Assembly (NCBI RefSeq): GCF_001766235.1
Contig: NZ_CP015164.1
Span: 2,569,001 to 2,633,000, forward strand
DNA: 64,000 bases
Origin: Acetobacter ascendens
GTDB lineage: Bacteria; Pseudomonadota; Alphaproteobacteria; Acetobacterales; Acetobacteraceae
Reading direction: 5' to 3'
Within the stretch, counting starts at the first letter, position 1. Each line of letters begins with the position of its first letter. The translations under genes were made by a program, and so were the position numbers. The notes beneath the pieces were generated by a model. That model was not told the origin of the DNA. It did no database searches and worked only from the letters and a program-made list of their open reading frames with translations. Positions 44,511 to 55,757 of the stretch are shown here, piece by piece.

Positions 44511-45095
44511 GTGGTGGCCTCGGGCGTAACGACAGCACAACCGGTTGCTTTTGCTTCCAATGGTCTTGAAGGCCGTTATGCAACGGCGCTTTATGATCTT
44601 GCAGCCGAACAGCGCCAGTTGGATGCAGTGCTTGATGAAGGTGCCGCTCTTGCGCGCCTGATTGATGAAAGTGCGCCTTTGCGCACGGTCCTGGAAGACA
44701 GGCGTCTTGATATTCTTGTATCTCGCAAAGCCGTTTTGGCTGTGCTTGAGGCGCAGGGGTTCGGGCAGACTCTTCGTAATTTTGTAGGTGTTGTGGCTGA
44801 TAACCGCCGCCTGTCTGTTTTGCGCCGGATTCTGGCTGCGCTTGATGCGCTGGCCGTTTCCCGCCGGGGTGAAGTGGTGGCAGAAGTTGCCAGCGCTTAT
44901 CCGCTTACGCCTGAGCAGCGTGCCCAAGTGCAGGCACGGCTGGCGGAAGCTGGATACTCCCGTATCAATATTCGCGAGCGTGTCGATTCCTCCCTCCTCG
45001 GCGGTTTGGTCGTGCGGGTGGGGGCAAAGCTTTATGACGCCAGCCTTAAGACTCGCCTGTTTCGTTTGCATTACGCCATGAAGGGAGCCGCGTGA
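44511..45095 (+). CDS. atpH: F1 ATP synthase delta subunit
   Basis: About 194 residues. The N-terminal helical part [21 protein letters not shown] and the C-terminal [19 protein letters not shown] are the delta/OSCP signature. It links the F1 head to the peripheral stalk. The start is uncertain: adjacent GTG codons at 44511 and 44514 follow AAGGAAAG, and a GTG at 44472 is also in frame. The gene overlaps atpA (TGATG). F0 genes are not in the window, as is normal in alphaproteobacteria with separate F0 and F1 operons. Confidence 0.9.
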   Translation: MVASGVTTAQPVAFASNGLEGRYATALYDLAAEQRQLDAVLDEGAALARLIDESAPLRTVLEDRRLDILVSRKAVLAVLEAQGFGQTLRNFVGVVADNRRLSVLRRILAALDALAVSRRGEVVAEVASAYPLTPEQRAQVQARLAEAGYSRINIRERVDSSLLGGLVVRVGAKLYDASLKTRLFRLHYAMKGAA

Positions 45096-46630
45096 TGGAA
45101 ATCCGTCCCGCAGAGATTTCGGATATCCTCAAGCAGCAGATTGCCTCGTTCGATAAGGAATCTGATGTTGTCGAAACCGGCACGGTTCTGTCTGTCGGAG
45201 ACGGTATTGCCCGTGTGTTCGGCCTACAGAATGTAATGTCAGGCGAACTGGTGGACTTTCCGACCGCCGGTCAGAAGGGCATGGCCCTGAACCTGGAAAG
45301 CGATAACGTCGGTATCGTTATTTTCGGTGATGACACCAATATCCGTGAAGGTGATACCGTCACCCGTTCCGGTATGGTGGTGAGCGTTCCCGTTGGTAAG
45401 GGCCTGCTAGGCCGCGTTGTTGACGGTCTGGGTAACCCGATTGACGGTAAAGGCCCGCTGACAGACGTTGAACTGCGCCGCGCTGAAGTGAAGGCGCCGG
45501 GCATTATGCCACGTCAGTCCGTGCATGAACCCATGCAGACTGGCATTAAAGCCATTGACGCTCTCGTGCCGGTTGGTCGCGGTCAGCGTGAACTGGTGAT
45601 TGGTGACCGTCAGACCGGTAAAACCACCATTCTGACAGACACTATCCTTGCCCAGAAAACCGTGAACGATGAAGGTGACGACAAAAAGTCACTTTACTGC
45701 ATTTACGTTGCTATTGGTCAGAAGCGTTCCACGGTTGCACAGCTTGTGCGTCTGTTGGAAGAAAAAGGCGCGATGAAATACTCCATCGTCGTTGCCGCTA
45801 CCGCATCTGATCCAGCTCCGCTGCAGTATCTGGCACCTTATGCCGCTTGCGCAATGGGTGAATACTTCCGCGATAACGGCATGCATGCCCTGATCTGCTA
45901 CGATGATCTTTCCAAGCAGGCTGTGGCTTACCGCCAGATGTCCTTGTTGCTGCGTCGTCCGCCAGGTCGTGAAGCTTATCCGGGTGACGTGTTCTTCCTG
46001 CATTCCCGTTTGCTGGAACGCGCTGCGAAGATGTCTGATGAATATGGCGCTGGTTCGCTCACGGCTCTGCCTGTTATTGAAACACAGGCTGGTGACGTTT
46101 CCGCCTATATTCCCACAAACGTTATTTCCATTACAGATGGTCAGATCTTCCTTGAAACCGACCTCTTCTATCGCGGTATTCGTCCTGCGGTAAACGTGGG
46201 TGGTTCTGTGTCTCGTGTGGGTTCTGCCGCACAGATCAAAGCCATGAAGCAGGTTGCAGGTAAGATTAAGCTGGAACTAGCGCAGTATCGTGAAATGGCT
46301 GCGTTCTCCCAGTTTGCATCTGACCTTGATCCGGCAACCCAAAAGATGCTGGCACGTGGTGCCCGTCTGGTTGAGTTGCTGAAGCAGAGCCAGTCTTCTC
46401 CACTTACCGTTGAAGAACAGGTTGTTGTGCTCTTTGCCGGCACCCGTGGTTTTGTTGATGGTATTGCTGTCGATAAGGTTGTGAGTTGGGAACGTGCGTT
46501 GCTGAACGATGTGCGCAGCGCAGGTAAAGATATTCTGGATACCATTAAAAAGGAAAAGGCCATTTCCAAAGATTTGGAAGCGCGCCTGACAGAATACCTG
46601 ACAACCTTCAACCGCAACTTTGCCGGCTAA
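45095..46630 (+). CDS. atpA: F1 ATP synthase alpha subunit
   Basis: 511 residues. Walker [12 protein letters not shown], the beta-barrel start [31 protein letters not shown] and the alpha/beta signature [14 protein letters not shown]. It forms the non-catalytic nucleotide sites of the F1 hexamer. The ATG shares one base with the atpH stop, so initiation is coupled; a GTG three bases earlier is also in frame. Confidence 0.97.
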   Translation: MEIRPAEISDILKQQIASFDKESDVVETGTVLSVGDGIARVFGLQNVMSGELVDFPTAGQKGMALNLESDNVGIVIFGDDTNIREGDTVTRSGMVVSVPVGKGLLGRVVDGLGNPIDGKGPLTDVELRRAEVKAPGIMPRQSVHEPMQTGIKAIDALVPVGRGQRELVIGDRQTGKTTILTDTILAQKTVNDEGDDKKSLYCIYVAIGQKRSTVAQLVRLLEEKGAMKYSIVVAATASDPAPLQYLAPYAACAMGEYFRDNGMHALICYDDLSKQAVAYRQMSLLLRRPPGREAYPGDVFFLHSRLLERAAKMSDEYGAGSLTALPVIETQAGDVSAYIPTNVISITDGQIFLETDLFYRGIRPAVNVGGSVSRVGSAAQIKAMKQVAGKIKLELAQYREMAAFSQFASDLDPATQKMLARGARLVELLKQSQSSPLTVEEQVVVLFAGTRGFVDGIAVDKVVSWERALLNDVRSAGKDILDTIKKEKAISKDLEARLTEYLTTFNRNFAG

Positions 46631-46647
46631 GAGGGTAGAATCGTCCA

Positions 46648-47538
46648 ATGGCTTCCCTGAAGGAACTCCGCGCGCGTATCGGAAGTATCAAATCGACACG
46701 GAAGATCACGAGCGCCATGAAAATGGTGGCGGCTGCCAAGCTGCGGCGGGCTCAGGCTAGTGCGGAAGCCGCACGTCCCTATGCAGCAGCCATGCGCCGT
46801 ATGCTAGGTGAGCTTGCTGCTGCAACAAAAGGTGAGGACGGTGGTCCGCGCCTTTTGGCAGGCACAGGTCAGGATAAAGTGCATCTGTTGGTGCCTTTGA
46901 CCAGTGACCGTGGGCTTTGTGGCGGTTTTAACTCCAATGTGCATCGCTTAACAGTGCAGACAATCCGTCGTCTTCAGTCTGAAGGCAAAACGGTAAAGTT
47001 GCTACCTGTTGGTCGCCGCGCGTTTAACTTCTTTTCTCGTGATTATGCTGATCTTATCATTGATAAGGTTATTGGCGTTAGCGGTAAGGAAGTACCTTTT
47101 TCTGCTGCCAGCAATCTGGGTGAAAAAATCAACACCCTGCTGGAAGCGGGAGAAATTGATGTCTGTGCCCTTGTGTTCAACAAGTTTCAAAACGCGATGA
47201 CACAGGTGCCGACATGTCAGCAGCTGGTGCCCATGGTTATGGATGAGGCAGAAGAAAAACCTGCTGCGGCATCTAATGATGTGGCTCTGTATGAATTTGA
47301 ACCAGATGAAGCAACGCTGCTGGAAATGCTGCTGCCGCGCAATCTGCAGGTTCAGATTTATGCTTCGCTGCTTGAAACCGCAGCGGGCGAAAACGGTGCC
47401 CGTATGACGGCAATGGATAACGCTACGCGTAATGCTGGCCGTTCCATTGATAGTCTGAGCAAGGTTTATAACAGAACCCGCCAGACAAACATTACTAACG
47501 GATTGATCGAAATCATTTCGGGCGCACAGGCTGTCTGA
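46648..47538 (+). CDS. atpG: F1 ATP synthase gamma subunit
   Basis: 296 residues. MASLKELRARIGSIKSTRKI followed by TSAMKMVAAAKLRRAQ is the N-terminal coiled-coil; SDRGLCGGFNSNV is the gamma hallmark; the C-terminal helix contains RMTAMDNATRNAG and NRTRQTNITNGLIEIISGA. It is the rotor shaft. It lies 17 bases after atpA in the operon. Confidence 0.97.
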   Translation: MASLKELRARIGSIKSTRKITSAMKMVAAAKLRRAQASAEAARPYAAAMRRMLGELAAATKGEDGGPRLLAGTGQDKVHLLVPLTSDRGLCGGFNSNVHRLTVQTIRRLQSEGKTVKLLPVGRRAFNFFSRDYADLIIDKVIGVSGKEVPFSAASNLGEKINTLLEAGEIDVCALVFNKFQNAMTQVPTCQQLVPMVMDEAEEKPAAASNDVALYEFEPDEATLLEMLLPRNLQVQIYASLLETAAGENGARMTAMDNATRNAGRSIDSLSKVYNRTRQTNITNGLIEIISGAQAV

Positions 47539-47566
47539 GCCCGCTCGTTTGCCCCGCAGGAGCTGA

Positions 47567-49042
<1,476 letters not shown>

Positions 49043-49069
49043 TAACCGACTTCGGGAAGGAGCGCATTC

Positions 49070-49480
49070 ATGCCGATCCAGATTGAGATAATCAGTCCTG
49101 AAAAGGTTCTGGTGTCGCGTGAAGTAGATATGGCTGTTCTGCCTGGTATGGAAGGTGATATTGCCGCCATGCCAGAACGGGCACCCATGATGCTTCTTCT
49201 GCGTGGTGGTATTGTTGCCCTGTATGAAGGGGATACAGTGAAGGATCGCTACTTTGTTGGCGGTGGCTTTGCAGACATTACTCCCACACGCTGCACCGTA
49301 CTGGCTGACAAGGCTGTGCCGGTAAGCGAAATTTCTATCGATAATGCGACAGCTCAGCTGGAGGCATTGTCTGAAGCTTGGGATCAGGCAGATAAAACGG
49401 ATACAACCCGTTTGAGCGTGCTGCAGGATCAAATTCAGGCTGTACGTGCTGAAATCGAGGCAGGCTCTCCTGCTAGCTAA
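49070..49480 (+). CDS. atpC: F1 ATP synthase epsilon subunit
   Basis: 136 residues. IQIEIISPEKVLVSREVDMAVLPGMEGDIAAMPERAPMM matches the epsilon beta-sandwich (given here in family order), with the GGGFADITPTRCTVLADKA strand and a C-terminal helical hairpin. AAGGAG lies upstream. The last gene of atpHAGDC, followed by a strong terminator. Confidence 0.95.
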   Translation: MPIQIEIISPEKVLVSREVDMAVLPGMEGDIAAMPERAPMMLLLRGGIVALYEGDTVKDRYFVGGGFADITPTRCTVLADKAVPVSEISIDNATAQLEALSEAWDQADKTDTTRLSVLQDQIQAVRAEIEAGSPAS

Positions 49481-49498
49481 GATTGTTGGAAATGTTAT

Positions 49499-49529
49499 AA
49501 AAAAAGCCACCTATATGGTGGCTTTTTTT
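49499..49529 (+). terminator. Intrinsic terminator of the atp operon
   Basis: AAAAAAGCCACC and GGTGGCTTTTTT form a 12-bp stem with a 5-base loop and T-run. It also faces queF, which converges from the right. Confidence 0.93.
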
Positions 49530-49537
49530 ATGCCTAA

Positions 49538-50008
49538 TTAGCCGCGCCCACGATAGGTGGGCACATCTTGTTCAGGAACCCATACGCCAGCAGGTGGTTC
49601 ACCCGTTTGCCAGAATACATCAATGGGAATGCCACCGCGAGGATACCAGTAAGCACCTATTCTCAGCCAGCGGGGTGCTAACCTTTCAACAAGAGTATTT
49701 GCAATCTGGATGGAGCAAGCTTCATGGAAAGCGCCGTGGTTACGAAAGCTGGTTAGATACAGTTTGAGTGATTTGCTTTCTACAATCCATTTATCCGGCA
49801 CATAATCAATAACAATATGCGCAAAGTCCGGCTGGCCGGTAATGGGGCAAAGCGACGTAAATTCTGGAGCAGTAAAGCGTACCAGATAGTGTTTGTCTGG
49901 ATAAGGGGCAGGCACGCGTTCCAGAATGGCTTCTTCTGGGCTTTGTGGGGCAGCAACTTGCTTTCCAAGCTGGGTCAACTGGTCGCGGCCATCATCGGTT
50001 GAGGTCAT
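49538..50008 (-). CDS. queF: NADPH-dependent preQ0 reductase
   Basis: 156 residues, the short unimodular QueF type. Catalytic Cys in [20 protein letters not shown] and the QueF signature [20 protein letters not shown]. It reduces preQ0 to preQ1 in queuosine synthesis. ATG 50008 follows GCAGGAGC; the open frame upstream of it is not family-like. An A-rich hairpin lies just ahead of the ribosome binding site (see findings). Divergent from rnd. Confidence 0.94.
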   Translation of the reverse strand: MTSTDDGRDQLTQLGKQVAAPQSPEEAILERVPAPYPDKHYLVRFTAPEFTSLCPITGQPDFAHIVIDYVPDKWIVESKSLKLYLTSFRNHGAFHEACSIQIANTLVERLAPRWLRIGAYWYPRGGIPIDVFWQTGEPPAGVWVPEQDVPTYRGRG

Positions 50009-50127
50009 TTTGTGCTCCTGCACATGTGGTTTTTTGCAGATGTTCCGCGAGTTGGCTTGTTCGTCAAGTTTCACGTGTAACGTTTGGTCACTTCTTTTTC
50101 TAACGGTCTGGATGTAAGAAGAAAAAC

Positions 50128-51336
50128 ATGGCCAGATCAGCAACACCTGAATTCCCTCCCGCGCGCCTTATTTCCTCTACTCAGGAGTTAGAGGCGGCTC
50201 TTGCACCCTTTCATAACGAAAGCTTCGTAACGGTTGATACGGAGTTTATGCGGGAGCAAACATACTGGCCAGAACTCTGTCTGGTTCAGATTGGCGCGAC
50301 TCATGATATCGTGCTGATAGATGCGCTGGCTGAAGGTATTGATCTTACTCCGCTGAAAAATCTTTTTGCAGATACGTCGGTGCTGAAGGTATTTCATGCT
50401 GCTCGGCAGGATCTGGAAATTTTTCTGCATCTGTTTGATGCGTTGCCAACACCCCTTTTTGATACACAAGTTGCGGCAATGGTTGCCGGTTTTGGGGATC
50501 AGGTAGGGTATGACAGTCTGGTTGGTTCTTTAACCGGACATATGATTGATAAAAGCCATCGCTTTACAGATTGGTCTGTGCGTCCTCTATCTCCAGCCCA
50601 GCTTACATATGCTGCGGGGGATGTTACGTGGCTGCGGTTGGTTTATGAGCGGCTTGTTAAAAAACTGGAGCAGGAACAGCGTCTGGATTGGGTTGCGGCT
50701 GAAATGGCCGAGCTGGAAGATCCCGCTACATTTCGCCCTGACCCAGAAAAACAGTGGGAGCGTTTGCGCGCGCGCACCAACAATCGGCGTATGCTTGCTG
50801 TCTTGCGTGCTATTGCCGCCTTGCGCGAACGTGAAGCCCAGCGCGTAAATGTTCCGCGCCAACGGCTTGTAAAAGATGAAAGCCTGCTGGAAATTGCGGC
50901 AACGACTCCGGCAACATCCGAAGCTTTAACCCGTGTTCGCGGTGTTTCTCGTGGGTTGGCAGAAGGACGCACAGGGCAGGCTTTGTTGCAAGCTATCAAG
51001 CAGGCGCAGGCTTTGCCAGATTCGGAACTGCCACGTTCTCCACGTAACAAGAGCAAGGATACACCAAGGCCTTCTGCATCGTTGGTGGCATTGTTGAAGG
51101 TGCTTTTAACATCTTGCTGTGAAAAGCATGATGTAGCGCCGCGCTTGGTGGCATCAACAGACGATCTGGATGCCTTGGCGCTTGATCCTTCTCAGCCACA
51201 TGCTGTGTTGGCTGGGTGGCGGCGTAAGGTGTTTGGTGAAACAGCACAGGCTTTGTGTGAAGGAAAAATAGCACTTTGCGTAAAGTCTGGCCGCGTTGTG
51301 GCTATTCCACAGAATACGGATGTACCTTCTGCTTAA
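50128..51336 (+). CDS. rnd: Ribonuclease D
   Basis: 402 residues. DEDD-y exonuclease motifs: [21 protein letters not shown] and [21 protein letters not shown] domain follows (about residues 215-300), then a C-terminal domain ending in GRVVAIP. It trims tRNA 3' ends. The stop codon lies inside a 13-bp hairpin. Divergent from queF, 119 bases between starts. Confidence 0.93.
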   Translation: MARSATPEFPPARLISSTQELEAALAPFHNESFVTVDTEFMREQTYWPELCLVQIGATHDIVLIDALAEGIDLTPLKNLFADTSVLKVFHAARQDLEIFLHLFDALPTPLFDTQVAAMVAGFGDQVGYDSLVGSLTGHMIDKSHRFTDWSVRPLSPAQLTYAAGDVTWLRLVYERLVKKLEQEQRLDWVAAEMAELEDPATFRPDPEKQWERLRARTNNRRMLAVLRAIAALREREAQRVNVPRQRLVKDESLLEIAATTPATSEALTRVRGVSRGLAEGRTGQALLQAIKQAQALPDSELPRSPRNKSKDTPRPSASLVALLKVLLTSCCEKHDVAPRLVASTDDLDALALDPSQPHAVLAGWRRKVFGETAQALCEGKIALCVKSGRVVAIPQNTDVPSA

Positions 51337-51352
51337 TAAAAGCAGAAGGTAC
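51322..51352. terminator. Stem-loop overlapping the rnd stop codon, candidate bidirectional terminator
   Basis: GTACCTTCTGCTT and AAGCAGAAGGTAC form a perfect 13-bp stem with loop AATAA; the rnd stop TAA is in the loop region. No T-run follows on either strand. It lies between convergent rnd and PfkB kinase genes. Confidence 0.6.
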
Positions 51353-51365
51353 GAAGCTGTTAGGC

Positions 51366-52364
51366 TTAAAAGCCCATTTCTTCCCAGAGGTTGGAAAGTG
51401 GGCGTGCGCCGTAGTGTGAGATAATTTCAGAAGCCGCGACTGAAGCCAGACGGCCACATTCTGGCAATGTCCGGCCAGATGTCAGGCCTGCCATAAAGCC
51501 GGCAGCGTAGGCATCCCCAGCCCCTGTTGTATCCACGACCTGAGTTGGTACAGGGGCAACCTTGGTCATTTGTCCATCATGTAGCACAACACTTCCTAAG
51601 CCGGAGCGTGTGAGTGCTGCAAAGGTTGTGTCTTGTGCGGTATGGCGTGCGGCAATGTCAAAGTTTTCTGTTTCGTACAGAGCGCAGATTTCATCCTCAT
51701 TGGCAAAGAGAATGTCCACATGGCCCTTCACCAGATCTAAAAAAGCCTGACGGTGACGACCAACGCAGAATGGGTCTGAAAGAGAAAGAGCTACTTTGCG
51801 CCCAGCTGCGTGCGCCAGAGCTGCTGCACGGCGGAATGCTTCTTGCGCATGCGGTGGATCAAACAGATACCCTTCCAGATACACAATGCTGGAGTCTGCA
51901 ATCATGTCTGGCAGTACATCTTCTGGCGTAAAACAGGTGCATGCGCCCAGATAGGTTGCCATGGTGCGCTGCCCATCTGGCGTAACCATAACAATGCAAC
52001 GTGCTGTTGGCAGATTATCAAAAACCTGCGTGTTCAACGGTGCAGATGGAAAGGTAATGCCATTGCCACGCATATCTTCGGTAAATTGCTTACCTGCATC
52101 ATCGCGCGCAACTTTGCCCAGATAAGCAACGCGTGCGCCAAACTGAGCAGCCACAACACAGCTATTTGCCACAGAACCACCGCCCATAATCTGTTCTGGA
52201 GCAAGAAGAGCCTGCAATGTGTTAGCACGGTCAGCATCAATCAGCGTCATGCTGCCGGGGGTTAAGCCTTGTTTTTGCAGAAAAGCGGGTTCTACACGGG
52301 CAAGAATATCCGTAATGGCATTACCAATGCCGAGGATGTCATATTTTACATCTGAAACAGTCAT
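51366..52364 (-). CDS. PfkB-family carbohydrate/adenosine kinase
   Basis: 332 residues. N-terminal GIGNAITDILARVE, GGGSVANSCVVAAQFG (PfkB signature 1 region), LEGYLFDPP and C-terminal DTTGAGDAYAAGFMAGL containing the catalytic Asp. It is closest in pattern to the alphaproteobacterial adenosine kinase subgroup, which phosphorylates adenosine or a related sugar. The exact substrate is not determinable. Followed by a divergent bactofilin gene. Confidence 0.82.
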   Translation of the reverse strand: MTVSDVKYDILGIGNAITDILARVEPAFLQKQGLTPGSMTLIDADRANTLQALLAPEQIMGGGSVANSCVVAAQFGARVAYLGKVARDDAGKQFTEDMRGNGITFPSAPLNTQVFDNLPTARCIVMVTPDGQRTMATYLGACTCFTPEDVLPDMIADSSIVYLEGYLFDPPHAQEAFRRAAALAHAAGRKVALSLSDPFCVGRHRQAFLDLVKGHVDILFANEDEICALYETENFDIAARHTAQDTTFAALTRSGLGSVVLHDGQMTKVAPVPTQVVDTTGAGDAYAAGFMAGLTSGRTLPECGRLASVAASEIISHYGARPLSNLWEEMGF

Positions 52365-52578
52365 GATAGCGGCAGATTTTCCTGAAAAATTTCACATACC
52401 AGCTGTTTCGCTACAGTGCTGCCATAAAAAGGGCAACACTAGGGCTTATGGAATGCTTGCCGCAGAACCGCCTGGCTGTATAAGAAAATAAGCACATGGC
52501 GAGACGGTTTGATGCGGGCGGGTGCTTGAGCAGTGGGGCCCGTCCAATAGTGAACAGCCAGCAAGGCGGGGGATTTTC

Positions 52579-53268
52579 TTGTTTAAAAGACGTAAGCCCG
52601 AAGATAATCGGCCATCTGAGCAGTCTGGTTCCGCCAGTCAGGCGGGCGCGCAGCGTTCCGCTGGCGGGTTTGGTTCCATTTTTTCTTCTAATCCAGCGGG
52701 AACGCCAGCAAAACCTGCGCCCCGCCCTGAGACAGATACAGTAAAGGAGACCTCATCCATGGGTCGTGCGCCTCTTCCTTCCGGTTCCCCTCTTCCTTCC
52801 GGTGCTGGTATGCCGCCTTTTCCGGGTGCGGCAGCAGCGCGTGGCATGCCGCAGCAACCTCAGCAGCCTAAAAAGGATGAGCCGGAACAGCGCACTTTGG
52901 TGGTTGGGCGTGGCATTAGTGTGCAGGGAACGGTGCAGGACGCAGAACGCCTTGTGGTTGAAGGCACTGTTGAATCCAGCATGATTACGGCCAAGGAACT
53001 GGTGGTTAAGCCCGGTGGCTTGTTCCGCGGTGGTGTGGAAGTGGAAAATGCAGAAATTGCTGGCACTGTTGATGGCACGCTGACCGCTCGTGGTAGCTTG
53101 ACACTACAGGGCAGTGGCCGCTTGCTTGGCAAGGCAGCCTGCCACCGCCTGAAGGTTGAAGATGGTGGCCAGATTACTGGTCAGTTGGAAATGCTGAGCG
53201 GTGATTCTGCTTCTAAGCCTTCTTCAGCAGCGCCCGCACCAGAAAAGCCAGCAGCAGCCGAAGGCTGA
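52579..53268 (+). CDS. Bactofilin (polymer-forming cytoskeletal protein)
   Basis: About 229 residues. A disordered Pro/Ala/Ser-rich N-terminal half precedes the bactofilin beta-helix core: RTLVVGRGISVQGTVQDAERLVVEGTVE with 18-residue-like repeats, GGLFRGGVEVENAEIAGTVDG, and LTLQGSGRLLGKA; the C-terminal tail is low-complexity (SSAAPAPEKPAAAEG). The start appears to be TTG 52579 (protein begins FKRRKPED), behind AAGGCGGGGG, because bactofilins typically begin MF-K/R-K. GTG 52522 is also in frame. Bactofilins form filaments that localise cell-wall enzymes. Confidence 0.85.
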   Translation: MFKRRKPEDNRPSEQSGSASQAGAQRSAGGFGSIFSSNPAGTPAKPAPRPETDTVKETSSMGRAPLPSGSPLPSGAGMPPFPGAAAARGMPQQPQQPKKDEPEQRTLVVGRGISVQGTVQDAERLVVEGTVESSMITAKELVVKPGGLFRGGVEVENAEIAGTVDGTLTARGSLTLQGSGRLLGKAACHRLKVEDGGQITGQLEMLSGDSASKPSSAAPAPEKPAAAEG

Positions 53269-53287
53269 TTATAACGCCCCTGACTTG

Positions 53288-53321
53288 CCCCTGAAGGCTT
53301 ATTTTATAAGGCCTTCAGGGG
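53288..53321. terminator. Stem-loop between convergent bactofilin and gcrA, candidate terminator
   Basis: CCCCTGAAGG-CTTAT pairs with ATAAGGCCTTCAGGGG (15 bp with one bulge). There is no strong T-run, so termination efficiency is uncertain. Confidence 0.6.
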
Positions 53322-53352
53322 ATGGGGTTTATTGATTTTAGAAAAATAAGAT

Positions 53353-53958
53353 TTAGGCGACGTTATCGCGCCTGTCGCGCAGCCTTACATAGGCAATCTG
53401 CGCATGTTCCTCACAATATGGTTTGCCCGGTATCGGGGTGGCACCACAAAAATGGAAGCCCGGTGTGCCTGGGTCTCCGATCGGCCAGCAGCAAGATGGG
53501 CCACGGCGTTTTTGTGGTTCTGGATCAGAAATACTGCGCAAAGGGGCCTTGGGCTTGCTTTTGCTTGAAGCCGCAGGTTTTTCCTTTTTTGCAGGTTTTT
53601 CTTCTGCCGCAGGGGCAGCGGTTGCAGCCGGTGGTGTAGAACGTGCAGGAACTGGCAGTGCAGATGGCTGTTTTTCTGTTTCACCCATAGGAAGTGCTTC
53701 GGCCTGTTTTACAGGCTGGGCAGGTGCTGCCGTTTGTGCCGTAGCCGGAGTGGCTGCTGCGGGAGTATCGGCCTTTTCTGCAGTTTTGGGCTTGGCATTC
53801 CGTCGAATGGGGGATGGCCGTGGCGGCAATCCCAAACGATGCGCCTTTCCGACAACCGCATTTTTGGTGATGGAAAGACGCCTACCAATTTCTGCCGTTG
53901 AAAGACCTTCCGCCCATAATGCCTTGAGCTGGGCGATAATTTCTTCGGTCCACTCCAT
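53353..53958 (-). CDS. gcrA: Cell-cycle regulator GcrA
   Basis: 201 residues. MEWTEEIIAQLKALWAEGLST with AEIGRRLSITKNAVVGKAHRLGL is the GcrA DNA-binding domain. A long Ala/Pro/Lys linker precedes a C-terminal domain with CCWPIGDPGTPGFHFCG and the Cys/His-containing PYCEEHAQIAY, which binds sigma70. In Caulobacter it activates genes at methylated GANTC sites. This is a marker of alphaproteobacteria. It is convergent with the bactofilin gene. Confidence 0.95.
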   Translation of the reverse strand: MEWTEEIIAQLKALWAEGLSTAEIGRRLSITKNAVVGKAHRLGLPPRPSPIRRNAKPKTAEKADTPAAATPATAQTAAPAQPVKQAEALPMGETEKQPSALPVPARSTPPAATAAPAAEEKPAKKEKPAASSKSKPKAPLRSISDPEPQKRRGPSCCWPIGDPGTPGFHFCGATPIPGKPYCEEHAQIAYVRLRDRRDNVA

Positions 53959-54105
53959 TTACGGCCACCTTACTATAAATATTGCATCGTTCACGGGTAA
54001 AATACCACGCTTTCAGTCAAGGATATATTACGGTGATGCCCGTTTCATCTCAAGAAGAAAGCCTGCAGGACAGGATGCACCATAAGAATAAGTTGGGTAA
54101 GGCGG

Positions 54106-55587
54106 CTAACCCTGCTTGTTTGGAGTATCTGATGTTCCCAGTAAATCATCTGTCAGGGTGATGGAAGATTGTGTGGGAGGAACAAGATGAATGGGTTTGT
54201 GGCTGAAGGCCTTCCAGCCCACAAATAGGATGATGGCCAGAATAGGAATACAGGCCACAGAGAATGATCCTGTTGGGTAATCAAATGCCATAAGCACAAT
54301 GATGCTGCAAAAAAACAAAATGGTTGCCCAAGATGTAAATGGCGCACCTGGCATGGCAAATCCGGTAGGGGCAATGCGGCCTGCGTTGATGGCTTGCCGT
54401 AGCTTGATCTGGCTGAGCAGGATAAAGCACCATGTGCTGATAATCCCCAGAGAGGCCAGATTAAGAACAATTTCAAAGATTTGCGAAGGCAGCAAATAGT
54501 TCAGAAAAACGCCAACAAGATAGATACCTACAGTTGTGAGAATGGCGGCAGAAGGAACGGATTGTTTGCTCATATGCGTAAGGTAACGCGGAGCGGAGCC
54601 ATTAAGTGCCAGAGCGCGTAGAACACGACCGGTGGAATACAGGCCAGAGTTCAGGCTGGAGAGCGCTGCCGTAAGCACCACAATGTTCATAATGGAATCC
54701 ACGCCCGATATACCCAGATGGGAGAAAAATGTCACAAATGGGCTGGTGCCTGCCTGATAAGCAGACCAAGGCAGCAGAAGAACCAGCAGAGTAACAGTGC
54801 CAACATAAAAAATAGCAATGCGCCACATTACGTTATTGATGGCAGTGGGCAGAACGGTGCGCACATCCTGACATTCACCAGCGGCAGTACCGATCATTTC
54901 TATACCTGAATAGGCAAAAATAACCCCTTGAGTGAGTGCCAGTGCAGGCAAGATGCCATGAGGGAACAAGCCGCCATGCTGTGTAATCAGGTTCAAACCG
55001 GTTGTGTGATGATCTATGGGTACACGCAGGCCCAAAATAGCGCTTCCGATAATCAGAAAGAGAACCAGCGCTACAATTTTGATAAGGGAAAACCAGAACT
55101 CCATTTCCCCAAACCATTTCACGCCAATCAGGTTCATGCCAGTTATGAGCAAGAGTGCCAGCATGGCAAATACCCATTGGGGCATATGCGCAAAAGTGCC
55201 CCAGAAGTGCATGTAAAGCGCTACGGCGGTGATATCGACAATGCCTGTCATAGCCCAGTTGAAAAAAGACATGGCACCAGCAATGTAAGATGCCTTGGGG
55301 CCTAGAAATTCTAAGGTATAGGAAACAAAGCTACCGCTGGTTGGGTGATACATGACCAACTCACCCAAAGCACGCAGCATGAGAAAACAGAAAATCCCGC
55401 ATACCAAGTAAATAAGAGCCAACGAAGGCCCTACTGCTTGCAGACGTCCACCTGCGCCTAAAAACAAGCCAGTACCAATAGCGCCCCCAATGGAGATCAT
55501 CTGAATCTGCCGTTTATTGAGAGCGCGATGATAACCTTCTGATGTATGTGATGGCGTTGCGTGCGGAGTGGAGGTTTTGTCGGGCAT
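54106..55587 (-). CDS. APC-family amino-acid permease (AnsP/GabP group)
   Basis: 493 residues with 12 predicted membrane helices. IGGAIGTGLFLGAGGRLQAVGPSL is the helix-1 unwound segment (contiguous in the protein). GELVMYHPTSGSFVSY, NWAMTGIVDITAVALYMHFW, and GVIFAYSGIEMIGTAAGE match the amino-acid transporter family. It is most similar in pattern to L-asparagine and D-Ser/D-Ala/Gly transporters; the substrate is not assigned. An A/T-rich region with an inverted repeat lies upstream. Confidence 0.85.
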   Translation of the reverse strand: MPDKTSTPHATPSHTSEGYHRALNKRQIQMISIGGAIGTGLFLGAGGRLQAVGPSLALIYLVCGIFCFLMLRALGELVMYHPTSGSFVSYTLEFLGPKASYIAGAMSFFNWAMTGIVDITAVALYMHFWGTFAHMPQWVFAMLALLLITGMNLIGVKWFGEMEFWFSLIKIVALVLFLIIGSAILGLRVPIDHHTTGLNLITQHGGLFPHGILPALALTQGVIFAYSGIEMIGTAAGECQDVRTVLPTAINNVMWRIAIFYVGTVTLLVLLLPWSAYQAGTSPFVTFFSHLGISGVDSIMNIVVLTAALSSLNSGLYSTGRVLRALALNGSAPRYLTHMSKQSVPSAAILTTVGIYLVGVFLNYLLPSQIFEIVLNLASLGIISTWCFILLSQIKLRQAINAGRIAPTGFAMPGAPFTSWATILFFCSIIVLMAFDYPTGSFSVACIPILAIILFVGWKAFSHKPIHLVPPTQSSITLTDDLLGTSDTPNKQG

Positions 55588-55610
55588 ACAAACATTCCAT
55601 GCAGATAGAA

Positions 55611-55646
55611 ATTCTGTACTTTCACAATAAATTGAAAATACAGAAT
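55611..55646. promoter_or_regulatory. Inverted repeat upstream of the permease gene
   Basis: ATTCTGTA and TACAGAAT flank an inner TTCA/TGAA pair within an A/T-rich segment, 24 bases before the permease ATG. Another TACAGAA follows nearby. It may be an operator; no regulator is known. Confidence 0.35.
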
Positions 55647-55757
55647 CAATTTATACAGAAATGCAAAAGGTTATCTAAGTTCTTGCATATCAACCGTTAT
55701 TTTAACGCAACATATAAAATCTGCGCTGTCAATCCAGCTTATAGGTAGAACCTTATC

